Positions 1 to 8,820 of a stretch of 64,000 nt of DNA are shown here, piece by piece. The stretch lies in assembly GCF_030548175.1 (NCBI RefSeq), contig NZ_JAUORX010000001.1, positions 124,001 through 188,000 on the forward strand, read 5' to 3'. The notes under the pieces were generated by a model. That model searched no databases. It was not told the DNA's origin and saw only the letters and a program-made list of their open reading frames with translations. Source of the DNA: Cognatishimia sp. 1_MG-2023 (lineage in GTDB: Bacteria; Pseudomonadota; Alphaproteobacteria; Rhodobacterales; Rhodobacteraceae). Position 1 is the first letter of the stretch, and each line of letters begins with the position of its first letter. A program made the position numbers and the translations under genes.

Positions 1-186
1 GCCATAGTCCACGAAAGCCGCCTGTAGGGACGGTTCTACGCGTGTAACTTTTGCTAGATAGATGTTGCCAGCAAGCTGACGTTTGTTTTCAGATTCAAAA
101 TCGAATTCCTCGACCTTGTTTCCGTCGACCACCACAACGCGGGTTTCTTCCGCGTGGGTGGCATCGATGAGCATTTTCTTAGCCAT
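1..186 (-). CDS. rne: Ribonuclease E, N-terminal fragment
   Basis: Only the first 62 codons lie in the window; the gene runs off the left edge. The start MAKKMLIDATHAEETRVVVV and the following VDGNKVEEF and NIYLAKVTRVEPSLQAAFVDYG-like text are the RNase E/G N-terminus leading into the S1 RNA-binding domain. RNase E is the membrane-associated endoribonuclease that starts mRNA decay and processes rRNA. The ATG at 184-186 fits the family start exactly. It is preceded by a long leader with a strong hairpin (see 292-321), in keeping with the known autoregulation of rne through its 5' UTR in enterobacteria. Very secure as RNase E/G family; E rather than G is inferred from the N-terminal sequence. 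Confidence 0.93.
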   Translation of the reverse strand, partial: MAKKMLIDATHAEETRVVVVDGNKVEEFDFESENKRQLAGNIYLAKVTRVEPSLQAAFVDYG

Positions 187-291
187 GTTTTCCGTTTGCA
201 CCCGCGCAAATAACTGACGCGCCGGGGTGTCACTCCGGGCGGTTCAAGTGTTTGAGGGGGGTGTCTTGTAAAGGCGAGGTTAGGCGCGCAG

Positions 292-321
292 CCGAGGGGG
301 CCGCTTGCGGCCTCTGCTCGG
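292..321 (-). promoter_or_regulatory. Hairpin in the rne leader
   Basis: The arms CCGAG (292-296) and CTCGG (317-321) enclose GGCCG/CGGCC (299-303 and 308-312) with a 4-nt loop. It lies 106-135 nt upstream of the rne start codon, inside a 380-nt stretch (187-568) without a convincing gene. Enterobacterial rne mRNAs carry regulatory leader hairpins; whether this one has that role is inference. Confidence 0.5.
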
Positions 322-568
322 GTTCTCAATATTTGCGCGCGCTTCATCGCGGTTCTTCTCCGACGCCGTAGCGCCTGTTGAATGCCCGCCGCGCTGTCGC
401 GGTCCGGGCGTTTGTCTAGCCCCTAAAGGCTCAATCGGTCTGAGGGAAAACCGGGCGCAGTTGCGTCCTTCTCGGCTTTCGATCAGCGAAACTCATGTGG
501 AGCGATTATTCGCAATCCATCATCTCTACATAAGACCACCCCTGTGGAAAACACAATGGGGAATCTGC

Positions 569-1267
569 TTACAGTTGCTCCGAACTGGTTAATGCCGGGT
601 CAAATAGCCCTAGTTTCACACCCGCCTGCCCCAAGTTTTGAACCACCACCTGCCCTAAGTCAGGCAAAGACTTATCCACAGGACGCAAGTCTGGAATTTG
701 AAATGTTTTACAACCAGCACGCACCGCTGCTGTTGTGCCAAGATCGCTATCTTCGAACGCGACGCAAGACGTTGCCTCGACACCCAAGCATTTGGCGGCA
801 ATTAGATATGGTGCTGGATCGGGTTTGTTTGCTGGTACTTCATCGCCTGCGCAGATGGTTTCAAAGAACGATAATAGACCCGCGTGATCAAGGTGATGAT
901 GGGCTGGCGCAGCATTGGTTGAGGTCACAACCGCTATTGGTACACCCTTTGCCTGAATGGCAGTGAGTAGCTGCACAGCGTATGGCTTTACCGGAATACC
1001 ATTCTCGACATTCTTTGCATGACGGTTGCGCCATTCGTGATCGAATGCATCCCTATCAATATCCGTTGGCAAAAACGCATCCAGTCTGGCAGTTGTCACT
1101 TTGCTAGAGGTTCCTACCAAATCTAAGAAAAACGACTTTGCAGATGGTTCCGGAATTCCGATCTCTGCCGTTATTTCAAGGAACGCATCCAGAAACATCC
1201 GCTCGGTGTCCAAAAGCAGCCCATCCATATCGAATAGAAAAGCCTTGGGCCGTTGAACATAGGTCAT
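569..1267 (-). CDS. HAD-superfamily phosphatase/phosphoglucomutase-like protein
   Basis: 232 residues. The HAD motif I is FLFDMDGLLLDTE near residue 11-23, motif II is the VVTSTN segment in mid-protein, and motif III/IV is KPDPAPYL followed by AFEDSDLG. This is the subfamily of beta-phosphoglucomutase and small-molecule phosphatases with an alpha-helical cap after motif I. The substrate cannot be read from sequence. The ATG at 1265-1267 is preceded by TTAGGA at good spacing; an in-frame TTG lies one codon upstream. It stands alone between the rne leader and dctD, transcribed in the same direction. Confidence 0.85.
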   Translation of the reverse strand: MTYVQRPKAFLFDMDGLLLDTERMFLDAFLEITAEIGIPEPSAKSFFLDLVGTSSKVTTARLDAFLPTDIDRDAFDHEWRNRHAKNVENGIPVKPYAVQLLTAIQAKGVPIAVVTSTNAAPAHHHLDHAGLLSFFETICAGDEVPANKPDPAPYLIAAKCLGVEATSCVAFEDSDLGTTAAVRAGCKTFQIPDLRPVDKSLPDLGQVVVQNLGQAGVKLGLFDPALTSSEQL

Positions 1268-1388
1268 CAAAATGGTCCTAAAGAATGGGATAATTGATGT
1301 ACGTATCCATCACAGAGATAAGAAAACGCCACAAGCCATTATTAGACGTGCGGCGTTCACTTGATTTCACAGTCTGAAAACTGGTGGC

Positions 1389-2723
1389 TTACAAATAGTC
1401 TGCGCGTTGCAGGCCGTATTTGGCCATTTTCTCGTTCAGTGTTCGACGTGGAAGGCAGAGTTCTTCCATTACGCTGGCAATGGAACCGCGATGACGGCGC
1501 ATGGTGTTGTCGATCAACATACGCTCAAACGCCTCGACGTATTCCTTGAGCGGTTTACCTTCGGTCGTCATGACGGGCTGCATTTCTTCGTGGTCGTTCA
1601 TCAGAAGCGACGCAATGGTGCCCCCACCCCGGCGGGATTGCAGAACGGCGCGTTCAGCTAGGTTGATCAACTGACGCACGTTGCCAGGCCACGGTGCTTG
1701 CAAAAGCTGTGCTGCTTCTTGGGCGCTGACTTGTGGTGTGTCGCAGCCATATTCGTCAGAGAATTGTTCTGCATGGCGTGTGAATAAGGACAAGATGTCT
1801 TCGCCGCGTTGGCGCAGCGGTGGCACGGTGATGCGCAGCGCCGCAAGGCGGTAGAAGAGATCAGAGCGCAAGGCGTCTTCGCAGGTGCGGTTCTGTTCTT
1901 GTAGGTTACAGATTGCTGCGATGCGGGTTTCTGCAGGTGTGCCTTGATCGTTGATAAAGCTAAGCAAGCGCGCCTGAAGCGTGTCGCTGAGTGCTTCGAT
2001 ATCTTCGAGGACAAGCGTACCGCCGCGGGCTTCCTCGACGGCGGGCAATTGCGTGTCTTCGGGTTGCATCGGGCCAAACAGGCGTTTGGTCAGCGCATCC
2101 TCTTCCAGCGCAGAACAGCTGATCAGAACGAACTTCTTGCCTGCGCGGCTGCCAACAGCGTGCAATGCGTGGGCCACAAGGGTTTTGCCGGTGCCAGTTT
2201 CGCCGTCGATCAGGACGTGACCATCGGCCTGACCCAGATCAAGAATATCTTCTTTCAGACGAGACATAACCGGGGATGAGCCAATGAGTTTTTTCATCAA
2301 CTGGCTGCCATCTGACAGCTCTTTACGCAATACGCGGTTGTCCAATGTCAGGCGGCGCGCATTGGCGGCCTTTTTGGCCAGTTGGCTCATGCGATCTGGG
2401 TTGAACGGTTTTTCGAGGAAATCAAACGCCCCAACGCGCATCGCCTCGACCGCCATGGGGACATCGCCGTGACCTGTGATCATGATCACAGGCAAAGCGC
2501 TGTCGCTGCCCATCAGTTTTTTCAGGAATTGCATGCCGTCCATACCCGGCATTTTGATGTCGGAAATGACGATCCCTGGATAGTCAGGCCCCAAGACCTT
2601 GAGCGCCTCTTCGGCGCTGCCAAAGGTTTCAGTGTCATAGCCAGACAGGGCCAGCCATTGGCTGATGGACTGACGCATGTCTTTTTCGTCATCCACAATC
2701 GCGATTTTCATAGCCTGAGCCAT
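1389..2723 (-). CDS. dctD: DctD-like response regulator, AAA+ type, without GAFTGA loop
   Basis: 444 residues: receiver domain (phospho-Asp about D55 in VISDIKMPG), AAA+ domain with Walker A GETGTGKT, and a C-terminal Fis-type helix-turn-helix (SIASVMEELCLPRRTLNEKM). It pairs with the kinase DctB just upstream; its start follows the dctB stop by 3 nt, with GGAG overlapping that stop. In the family this pair controls C4-dicarboxylate uptake. Two oddities: the GAFTGA sigma-54 contact loop is missing (LFGPMQPEDTQLPAVEEARG stands there), and the Walker B acidic pair reads LVLEDIEAL rather than the usual DE order. It may therefore act as a repressor or sigma-70 partner. No dctPQM genes are nearby, so the target is inferred. 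Confidence 0.82.
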   Translation of the reverse strand: MAQAMKIAIVDDEKDMRQSISQWLALSGYDTETFGSAEEALKVLGPDYPGIVISDIKMPGMDGMQFLKKLMGSDSALPVIMITGHGDVPMAVEAMRVGAFDFLEKPFNPDRMSQLAKKAANARRLTLDNRVLRKELSDGSQLMKKLIGSSPVMSRLKEDILDLGQADGHVLIDGETGTGKTLVAHALHAVGSRAGKKFVLISCSALEEDALTKRLFGPMQPEDTQLPAVEEARGGTLVLEDIEALSDTLQARLLSFINDQGTPAETRIAAICNLQEQNRTCEDALRSDLFYRLAALRITVPPLRQRGEDILSLFTRHAEQFSDEYGCDTPQVSAQEAAQLLQAPWPGNVRQLINLAERAVLQSRRGGGTIASLLMNDHEEMQPVMTTEGKPLKEYVEAFERMLIDNTMRRHRGSIASVMEELCLPRRTLNEKMAKYGLQRADYL

Positions 2724-2726
2724 CGT

Positions 2727-4490
2727 TTACTCCGCAGCTTCAATCTCACCACTCAAGATAGGTAACTGTACTTCAAATACAGCCCCCCCGTTCTGACCGT
2801 TTCGTGCGGTCAGCCTTCCCCCTAGGTCGTTTACGATCCCAGAGGAAATGGCAAGGCCCAGCCCAACACCGTCGCCGGGCTGTTTGGTGGTGTAGAAAGG
2901 TTCAAAGAGGTTATCAAAGTTATCAATACCGTCGCCATTGTCGCGCACTGTTAGGGTGGCGGTTTCACCGGCGGCAAGCAGGACTTCGATTTCGGGTTCG
3001 TCGACGCCTTTGGTGGCATCTAGGGCATTGCGTAGAAGGTTGATCATAACCTGTTCGATCCGCACGCGATCGCCCATCACACGGACAGAGTCATCGGGGA
3101 TAATACGACTGATTTTCGTCTGGCTTTGACGCAGTTGCGGTTCCATCATGGACACAGCTGAGGCTAGCGCATCCCCCATTTCTACTGGGTGAAAGTCCTC
3201 TCCGCCTTTGCGGGCGTAGCTTTTTAGCTGCTTGGTGATGGCGCCCATGCGCTCGATCAAATCGTCGATGCGTTTGAAGGACGACAAAGCCTCTTCGAAG
3301 CGATTGCGCCGCACCAAAAGACGCGCGCCGGCCAGATAGGTTTTCATGGCGGCGAGCGGCTGATTTAGCTCGTGTGAAACGGCGGCTGACATCTCGCCAA
3401 GGGCGGCCAATTTAGAGCTTTGGGCAAGGGTTTGTTCGGCCACTTCTAGGCTCGCTTGCATGCGCTCACGTTCGGCAATTTCTCGCTGGAGGCGATGGTT
3501 CAATGCGCGAAGGCTCGCCGACTCTCGTTGAAACAACGCCATGCGCAACGCGTTCTTTCGGCTGAGGAAATAGAAGGCCAGCGCAAGCAGAATGGCGAAT
3601 CCCATGATTTCGAGCGCAAGAACTGCATTCACGCGTTCGCGGACATTGGCATAGGTCGTAAAGCTAGCGATCTGCCATCCGCGAAACGGAATACGCGCCT
3701 CTTTGCGCATCACGGCCTCGCCCTGCAGGTAGGCATCCGCAGGTAATGCCGTCCAATCCGAGGTCGCTTGGATCGCGCGTTCAATGGCGCCTTGGGCCGG
3801 TTGGCGCACAAGCGCCTCGCCCTCTGTCAAACCACGCCAGCGTGGTTCTGTGGCAAGGATAATCGTGCCCTCGCTGTCGGTCACCAAGACGGCGTCAGAA
3901 ATGCCTGCCCAAGCGCGTTCAAACTTTTGCAAATCGACTTCGACAGCGATCACACCTAAGGCAACGTTTTGGTCATCTAATCGGCGGGAATAGGTAAAGC
4001 TATAGCCCGCGCTTTCACGGGATTCGACGGTAAAGACCGTTGCATTTGAGCGCATCGCCTCAACAAAAGAAGCGGCTTGGCGGTGGTTTTCACCCAAACG
4101 ATTGCGGTCCGTCGCCGCCACTGTTCGGCCACTTGTATCGAGCAGAACCAATGACGCGGCACCAATCTCTTCGACAAAAGAAATCAGGCGGGCTGTGGAT
4201 TGGCTAAAGTCGCTGGTTTCAAGTGCCCGGATCAATTCCGGGTCACGTGCCAAAAGCTGGGGTACAATCGCGCTGCGGCGTAGTTCTGACTGAAGGTTAC
4301 CGGAATAAAGCGCGAGGCGCAGCTCGGCCCGGTTACGCGTATTTTGCGTAAACCGATCCGTCAAAAGACTGTTGGTGATCCAAATGGTGGAACCCGCAAT
4401 AATGCAAAGCGCCAATAGCATCAGGCGTACGCGCCAACTGATGGTGCGCAGTCGTAGTTGCTTGCGTTGTGTCACGTTTTCCCCGCTCAT
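2727..4490 (-). CDS. dctB: DctB-like membrane sensor histidine kinase
   Basis: About 587 residues. There is a first membrane segment (MLLALCIIAGSTIWITNSLL), a periplasmic double-PAS-like sensor region of about 240 residues, a second membrane segment (VLALEIMGFAILLALAFYFL), a coiled-coil linker, then HisKA with the phospho-His in VSHELNQPLAAMK (about H373) and HATPase_c boxes (NLLRNALDAT, DNGDGID, GVGLGLAIS). The family senses C4-dicarboxylates in the periplasm and phosphorylates DctD, which follows directly. The ATG at 4490 is preferred; the frame is open to a TTG at 4526, which would abut the purQ stop. Neither has a strong Shine-Dalgarno sequence. Confidence 0.85.
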   Translation of the reverse strand: MSGENVTQRKQLRLRTISWRVRLMLLALCIIAGSTIWITNSLLTDRFTQNTRNRAELRLALYSGNLQSELRRSAIVPQLLARDPELIRALETSDFSQSTARLISFVEEIGAASLVLLDTSGRTVAATDRNRLGENHRQAASFVEAMRSNATVFTVESRESAGYSFTYSRRLDDQNVALGVIAVEVDLQKFERAWAGISDAVLVTDSEGTIILATEPRWRGLTEGEALVRQPAQGAIERAIQATSDWTALPADAYLQGEAVMRKEARIPFRGWQIASFTTYANVRERVNAVLALEIMGFAILLALAFYFLSRKNALRMALFQRESASLRALNHRLQREIAERERMQASLEVAEQTLAQSSKLAALGEMSAAVSHELNQPLAAMKTYLAGARLLVRRNRFEEALSSFKRIDDLIERMGAITKQLKSYARKGGEDFHPVEMGDALASAVSMMEPQLRQSQTKISRIIPDDSVRVMGDRVRIEQVMINLLRNALDATKGVDEPEIEVLLAAGETATLTVRDNGDGIDNFDNLFEPFYTTKQPGDGVGLGLAISSGIVNDLGGRLTARNGQNGGAVFEVQLPILSGEIEAAE

Positions 4491-4527
4491 AGCGGTTAAG
4501 GTACGCCGCCTAAGCGGCGCACTCAAG

Positions 4528-5196
4528 TCAGGCTGTTACTACCTGCTCCATCAATGCGCTAAACATTGCCGTTCCATCGGTGCCACCGTGGCCCGCATCC
4601 GCAGCGCGCTCTGGATGTGGCATCATACCAAGCACCCGACGGTTGGCAGACAGAACACCCGCGATGTCCGCAACAGAGCCGTTTGGATTTTCGGCATAGG
4701 TAAAGGCAACGCGGTCATCCCCTTGCAAACGTGCAAGAGTTTCATCATCCGCAAAGTAGTTGCCGTCATGATGCGCGATTGGAATGTCGATTGTGTCGCC
4801 CTTGGCATAGGCCGAGGTAAACGCAGAATCAGACGTCGCAACCTGCAAACCAACTGTGCGGCAGATGTACTTTAGACCCGCATTGCGACGCAGCGCGCCT
4901 GGCAACAGGCCGGTTTCTGTCAGGATCTGAAATCCGTTACAGATGCCCATTGCGTACCCGCCTGCCTCGGCATGTTTCACAACAGCCTTACAGATTGGGG
5001 AATTCGCAGCAATTGCGCCACAACGCAGATAATCGCCATAAGAAAAGCCGCCCGGTACGCCAACAATGTCGACGCCTGCAGGCAATGTGCTGTCTTTGTG
5101 CCAAACCATGGTCACATCAGCTCCGGCCCGTTCAAATGCCACCGCTAGATCGCGGTCACAGTTTGAACCCGGAAATACGATGACTGCCGCTTTCAT
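4528..5196 (-). CDS. purQ: Phosphoribosylformylglycinamidine synthase, glutaminase subunit
   Basis: 222 residues, the normal size for a stand-alone PurQ. It is a class I glutamine amidotransferase: N-terminal [12 protein letters not shown], nucleophile Cys at about 86 in MGICNGFQ, and the His/Glu pair in MMPHPERA near the C-terminus. It supplies ammonia to PurL in purine step 4. Its ATG overlaps the purS stop by one base (TAATG), so the two are translationally coupled, as expected since PurS bridges PurQ and PurL. purL itself is not in the window. Confidence 0.96.
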   Translation of the reverse strand: MKAAVIVFPGSNCDRDLAVAFERAGADVTMVWHKDSTLPAGVDIVGVPGGFSYGDYLRCGAIAANSPICKAVVKHAEAGGYAMGICNGFQILTETGLLPGALRRNAGLKYICRTVGLQVATSDSAFTSAYAKGDTIDIPIAHHDGNYFADDETLARLQGDDRVAFTYAENPNGSVADIAGVLSANRRVLGMMPHPERAADAGHGGTDGTAMFSALMEQVVTA

Positions 5197-5426
5197 TAGG
5201 ACAGCTCCACCCGGTAGCTTTCGATAACTGTGTTGGCCAAAAGCTTTTCACACATCTCGGTCACGGTTGCCTCGGTGGTGCCCTCGGCTAGATCGAGCTC
5301 AATCACTTTGCCCTGACGCACACCTTCGACGCCGTCAAAACCAAGCGAACCAAGCGCGTGGCGTACCGCTTCACCCTGTGGGTCCAGTACGCCGTTCTTC
5401 AGCATCACGTAGACACGTGCTTTCAT
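5196..5426 (-). CDS. purS: Phosphoribosylformylglycinamidine synthase subunit PurS
   Basis: 76 residues from the ATG at 5424-5426, which has GGAG at the right distance; this start gives the usual [18 protein letters not shown]. The reading frame is open a further 18 codons upstream, but that stretch has no ribosome-binding site and is not family-like. PurS is a small dimeric protein that joins PurQ and PurL in the FGAM synthase complex. It lies between the purC terminator and purQ. Confidence 0.95.
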   Translation of the reverse strand: MKARVYVMLKNGVLDPQGEAVRHALGSLGFDGVEGVRQGKVIELDLAEGTTEATVTEMCEKLLANTVIESYRVELS

Positions 5427-5489
5427 GTCGATCTTCTCCAGCTCGTTTAAGTCAAAGCCACCTTTGGCTTCATCTTTCAAAAAATACTC

Positions 5490-5513
5490 AAAAAGCCCCG
5501 CGTGCTGCGGGGC
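5490..5513 (-). terminator. Rho-independent terminator after purC
   Basis: On the minus strand GCCCCGC, a 5-nt loop, then GCGGGGC is followed by a run of five T and a further T-rich tract. It begins 8 nt past the purC stop and separates purC from purS-purQ. Confidence 0.9.
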
Positions 5514-5520
5514 CGTTCGT

Positions 5521-6282
5521 TTAGTTGATCAGGGTCGGTTTGGTAATCGGTGTCGGGGTCTTTGGCATAACACCAAGACGGCTTGCCACTTCGGAATACG
5601 CATCCGTCAGGCTGCCGAGGTCTTGGCGGAACACGTCTTTGTCCAGCTTCCGACCTGTTTCGATGTCCCACAAACGGCAGCTGTCTGGGCTGATTTCGTC
5701 AGCCACAACCAAACGCTGAAAGTCACCATCATAGACGCGGCCGATTTCGATTTTGAAATCAATCAGTTTGATGCCAACGCCATACATAACACCGGATAGG
5801 AAATCATTCACACGCAGCGCGATGCTGAGAATGTCTTCCATGTCTTGTTGGCTCGCCCAGCCAAAGGCTGCGATGTATTCTTCGGGCACCAGTGGATCGC
5901 CTAGGCTGTCGTCTTTGTAGCTGTACTCAACGATTGGGCGCGGCAATTGCGTGCCCTCTTCCATGCCCAAACGCTTTGCCATGCTACCCGCTGCAAAGTT
6001 GCGCACGATCACTTCGAGTGGAATGATCTCGCAAGAGCGCACAAGCTGTTCGCGCATGTTCAAGCGTTTTAGGAAGTGTGTCGGCACACCGACTTGACCA
6101 AGGCCAACCATGAAATATTCGCTGAGACGGTTGTTCAACACGCCTTTGCCGTCGATCACATCTTTTTTCTCGGCGTTAAAAGCGGTCGCGTCATCTTTGA
6201 AGTATTGGATGATTGTACCGTGCTCTGGACCTTCATAAAGGACCTTTGCTTTACCTTCGTAGAGTTTTTTACCACGCGCCAT
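5521..6282 (-). CDS. purC: SAICAR synthase
   Basis: 253 residues from the ATG at 6280-6282 ([18 protein letters not shown]). The ATP-binding start KLYEGKAK, the SIGNATURE-like block [15 protein letters not shown] and the [11 protein letters not shown] segment mark phosphoribosylaminoimidazole-succinocarboxamide synthase, purine step 7 (step 8 in some counts). The open frame reaches 14 codons further upstream, but family alignments start at [10 protein letters not shown]. Ends at a strong terminator. Divergent from the ATPase-inhibitor gene across a 157-bp spacer with an inverted repeat (6354-6383). Confidence 0.96.
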   Translation of the reverse strand: MARGKKLYEGKAKVLYEGPEHGTIIQYFKDDATAFNAEKKDVIDGKGVLNNRLSEYFMVGLGQVGVPTHFLKRLNMREQLVRSCEIIPLEVIVRNFAAGSMAKRLGMEEGTQLPRPIVEYSYKDDSLGDPLVPEEYIAAFGWASQQDMEDILSIALRVNDFLSGVMYGVGIKLIDFKIEIGRVYDGDFQRLVVADEISPDSCRLWDIETGRKLDKDVFRQDLGSLTDAYSEVASRLGVMPKTPTPITKPTLIN

Positions 6283-6353
6283 GGGAGCTCTTTCTATACA
6301 GGGGGAACCGACTCCCCGCTTCACTTAGCGCTCTCTTAATCCATGGGCGAGAT

Positions 6354-6383
6354 TGTCGCAAGCCACGCTGCCCCCTTGCGACA
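6354..6383. repeat. Perfect inverted repeat between purC and the zeta-subunit gene
   Basis: TGTCGCAA (6354-6361) and TTGCGACA (6376-6383) are exact complements separated by 14 bp, in the divergent spacer 6283-6439. It could be an operator or a leader hairpin; no regulator is identifiable. Confidence 0.5.
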
Positions 6384-6439
6384 TAGCGTCTAGCTGGGCA
6401 TATCATGTAGTGAGAGCAAGTTAGACAAAGGATCAACTT

Positions 6440-6754
6440 ATGACGACGTTTGACGACCGCGAAAAAGCATTCGAGGCAAAATTCGCGCATGATGCAGAAA
6501 TGGTGTTCAAAGCAGAAGCCCGCGCAAACAAGCTATTGGGCCTATGGGCTGCTGAGTTGATGGGCATTTCTGGTGCAGATGCGGATGCTTATGCAAAGAC
6601 CGTTATTGCTTCTGACATGGAAGAAGCTGGCGACGAAGACGTAATTCGCAAAGTGACTGCCGATCTGGAAGGCAAAGTGGACTCTGACGAAATCCGCGCA
6701 AAGCGCCGTGAATGCGTGGTGGCGGCCAAAGAACAGCTTTCTAACGAAGCTTAA
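6440..6754 (+). CDS. DUF1476 protein, F1Fo-ATPase inhibitor (zeta subunit)
   Basis: 104 residues, the exact length of the Paracoccus denitrificans zeta subunit. The start MTTFDDREKAFEAKFAHD is the family signature; the N-terminal segment inserts into F1 and blocks ATP hydrolysis, followed by a four-helix body with many acidic residues. The protein is cytoplasmic and binds the F1 head. It is monocistronic, with AAAGGA upstream and a terminator at 6785-6829. Function rests on the known alphaproteobacterial family, not on neighbours; the atp operons are not in this window. Confidence 0.92.
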   Translation: MTTFDDREKAFEAKFAHDAEMVFKAEARANKLLGLWAAELMGISGADADAYAKTVIASDMEEAGDEDVIRKVTADLEGKVDSDEIRAKRRECVVAAKEQLSNEA

Positions 6755-6784
6755 CAATTTAGGCTGTTGCAAAACAACCACAGG

Positions 6785-6829
6785 GCGAGCAGGGCTGTTA
6801 AGTCATTCTGCTCGCTTTATCTTTTTTTT
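6785..6829 (+). terminator. Rho-independent terminator after the zeta-subunit gene
   Basis: GCGAGCAG (6785-6792) pairs with CTGCTCGC (6808-6815), followed by TTTATCTTTTTTTT. Confidence 0.9.
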
Positions 6830-6913
6830 AACCACCCCTTGTTAAGGTTTTGGAAACCCACTGAGCCATAAGCTGGTTATGGTGGGATAAAAACGTTTAT
6901 TGAGGGTGAGATC

Positions 6914-8797
6914 TTGGGGCAGACCATAAGACGCGCACGGGCAGTGCTTCGTCATGGGATTCCGATAGCTATCGGAATCGCATGCTGTTGGGCACTATAT
7001 AATCAACTTCAGCACATTGACTTTGGACAACTCTGGCAAACCGTCATGCAAGTTGAGCCTTGGCAATGGGCTGTCTCCATTTTAGCCACCGCTCTTAGTT
7101 TCTGGGCCATCGCGCGTTATGACGTTATTGCGCATCGCCATTTTCAAACAGGTTTACCTGATCGCCGCGCGACGGCCACAGGGGCTACTGCCATTGCTGT
7201 TGGGCAGACTGTCGGCGCGGGTGCCGTTGTGGGCGCCTTTATCCGTTGGCGATTGCAGCCCTCTTTGGGGTTAGTGACATCTGCAAAAATCACTGCCTTT
7301 GTCACATTCGCCTTTTTGGCCGCCTGGGCGGTCATTACCGCTTTAGCGGTATTGATCTTGCCGACAGCCGGTGTGCATGCGTCTATTCCATGCTCTGTCT
7401 TAGCAATTGCAGCAATCATGCTGGGGTTGGCTTTTTTCAATCCTGTTTTCAAACGCTGGGGCCGCGAGATTGAGCTACCTACCCTGCCCGCCATGGGTGC
7501 GCTGGCTGGCTTTTGCTTGCTGGACACATTGGCTGCGGCGTTCGCGTTTTGGGTTTTGCTACCAGATGGCATTGATTTAACGTTGGCGCAGCTCTTTCCG
7601 GTCTATTTGATTGCATTGGGGGCCGCTATTCTATCCGGCACACCCGGTGGTGTTGGTCCGTTTGAGTTAACAATCCTCGCATTGTTGCCACAGATGCCTG
7701 AGGGCGATTTGATGGCGGCGATTTTGGCATTTCGGATGATGTATTACGCGTTGCCCGCAATTATCGGCGGTATTTCACTGTTGCGTCCAACGGCTGAACC
7801 AACTCAGGGACAATGGCTATCCCAGACCAATGGATGCCTTGATACAGCGCTAGAATATGGTACGGCACGTGCAGAATTGGGCGTAGTACGTCAAAATGGC
7901 GGCGCTATTCTACATTGCACCGGCGGTGTCTGCGGGGTTGTTCGTACGGGACAAACGCTCACCACGATCTTTGATCCGGTTCAAGGGCATTCCGCCGATT
8001 TGGCGATCCCATTGAAACGCATCGCCCGTGAGCAAAATCGCATCATCTGCAAATATAAGATCACAGCGCGCCATGCGTTGCGGGCCCGCGCGGCGGGATG
8101 GTCGGTGTTACATGTATCTGATGAGGCGCTGATTTGCCCTACAACTCATTCGTTAGAGGGCTCTAAATTCCGCCAATTGCGCCGGAAGCTGCGGCATGCA
8201 GAAAAAGCAGGAATTGATGTCCGCCGTGGCACAACGCAACTGCCGTTTGATGAAATGTCCCGCGTTTCTGAAGCTTGGGAAGCATCTCATGGCGCAGCGC
8301 GTGGTTTGTCTATGGGGCAGTTCGAAGAGTCCTATGTGACGCATCAGCGTGTGTTTTTGGCTTATTTGGATGACGTGCTTGTTGGTTTTGTCACCTTTCA
8401 CACAACGCGACATGAATGGTGCTTGGATCTCATGCGCGTCACACCTGACGCGCCGGACGGAACCATGCATCAGCTTGTCCATATCGCTATTGAATCTGCG
8501 AAAGACGTCGATGTACCTTGCTTATCCTTAGCCGCGGCCCCTGCGGGTCCTGTTCGGCATGGAAAAGTTGAATCCTGGATGCGTAAAATCTTTTTCGCCA
8601 AAGCGGGTGGCGCAGGTTTGCGTCAATTCAAGGCGTGCTTTAATCCACGCTGGCAGCCGTTGTATATGGCAGCACCAAGCTGGACACAGTTGACCTTTGC
8701 CGCAATGGATTTGATCCGGTCGGTCAATCGTGCCGAGCCGCTGCGTACACCGCAATTTGCAACAGTGAAAGCTGTGGATCACAACCCACGCTCATAA
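6914..8797 (+). CDS. MprF-like integral membrane protein with C-terminal DUF2156 aminoacyltransferase domain
   Basis: 627 residues. The first roughly 300 residues hold about eight membrane segments of the lysylphosphatidylglycerol synthase/UPF0104 type, with the family pieces VGQTVGAGAVVGAFIRWR and SGTPGGVGPFELTIL. The last 300 or so form a cytosolic GNAT-like DUF2156 domain (GSKFRQLRRKLRHAEKAG). MprF enzymes transfer lysine or alanine from aminoacyl-tRNA to phosphatidylglycerol and flip the product, lowering surface charge. The membrane part is shorter than the 14-segment Staphylococcus MprF. The start is a TTG at 6914, with GAGGGTGAG just upstream; no ATG gives a family-like N-terminus. Lipid and amino-acid specificity are unknown. 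Confidence 0.78.
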   Translation: MGQTIRRARAVLRHGIPIAIGIACCWALYNQLQHIDFGQLWQTVMQVEPWQWAVSILATALSFWAIARYDVIAHRHFQTGLPDRRATATGATAIAVGQTVGAGAVVGAFIRWRLQPSLGLVTSAKITAFVTFAFLAAWAVITALAVLILPTAGVHASIPCSVLAIAAIMLGLAFFNPVFKRWGREIELPTLPAMGALAGFCLLDTLAAAFAFWVLLPDGIDLTLAQLFPVYLIALGAAILSGTPGGVGPFELTILALLPQMPEGDLMAAILAFRMMYYALPAIIGGISLLRPTAEPTQGQWLSQTNGCLDTALEYGTARAELGVVRQNGGAILHCTGGVCGVVRTGQTLTTIFDPVQGHSADLAIPLKRIAREQNRIICKYKITARHALRARAAGWSVLHVSDEALICPTTHSLEGSKFRQLRRKLRHAEKAGIDVRRGTTQLPFDEMSRVSEAWEASHGAARGLSMGQFEESYVTHQRVFLAYLDDVLVGFVTFHTTRHEWCLDLMRVTPDAPDGTMHQLVHIAIESAKDVDVPCLSLAAAPAGPVRHGKVESWMRKIFFAKAGGAGLRQFKACFNPRWQPLYMAAPSWTQLTFAAMDLIRSVNRAEPLRTPQFATVKAVDHNPRS

Positions 8798-8820
8798 TCA
8801 TTTTGCAGAATTTACATTTG

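Noticed and set aside
305-966. Open frames across the rne leader and HAD gene on the plus strand
   Set aside because: No ribosome-binding site or family-like content; the region is explained by the rne leader and the minus-strand HAD gene.
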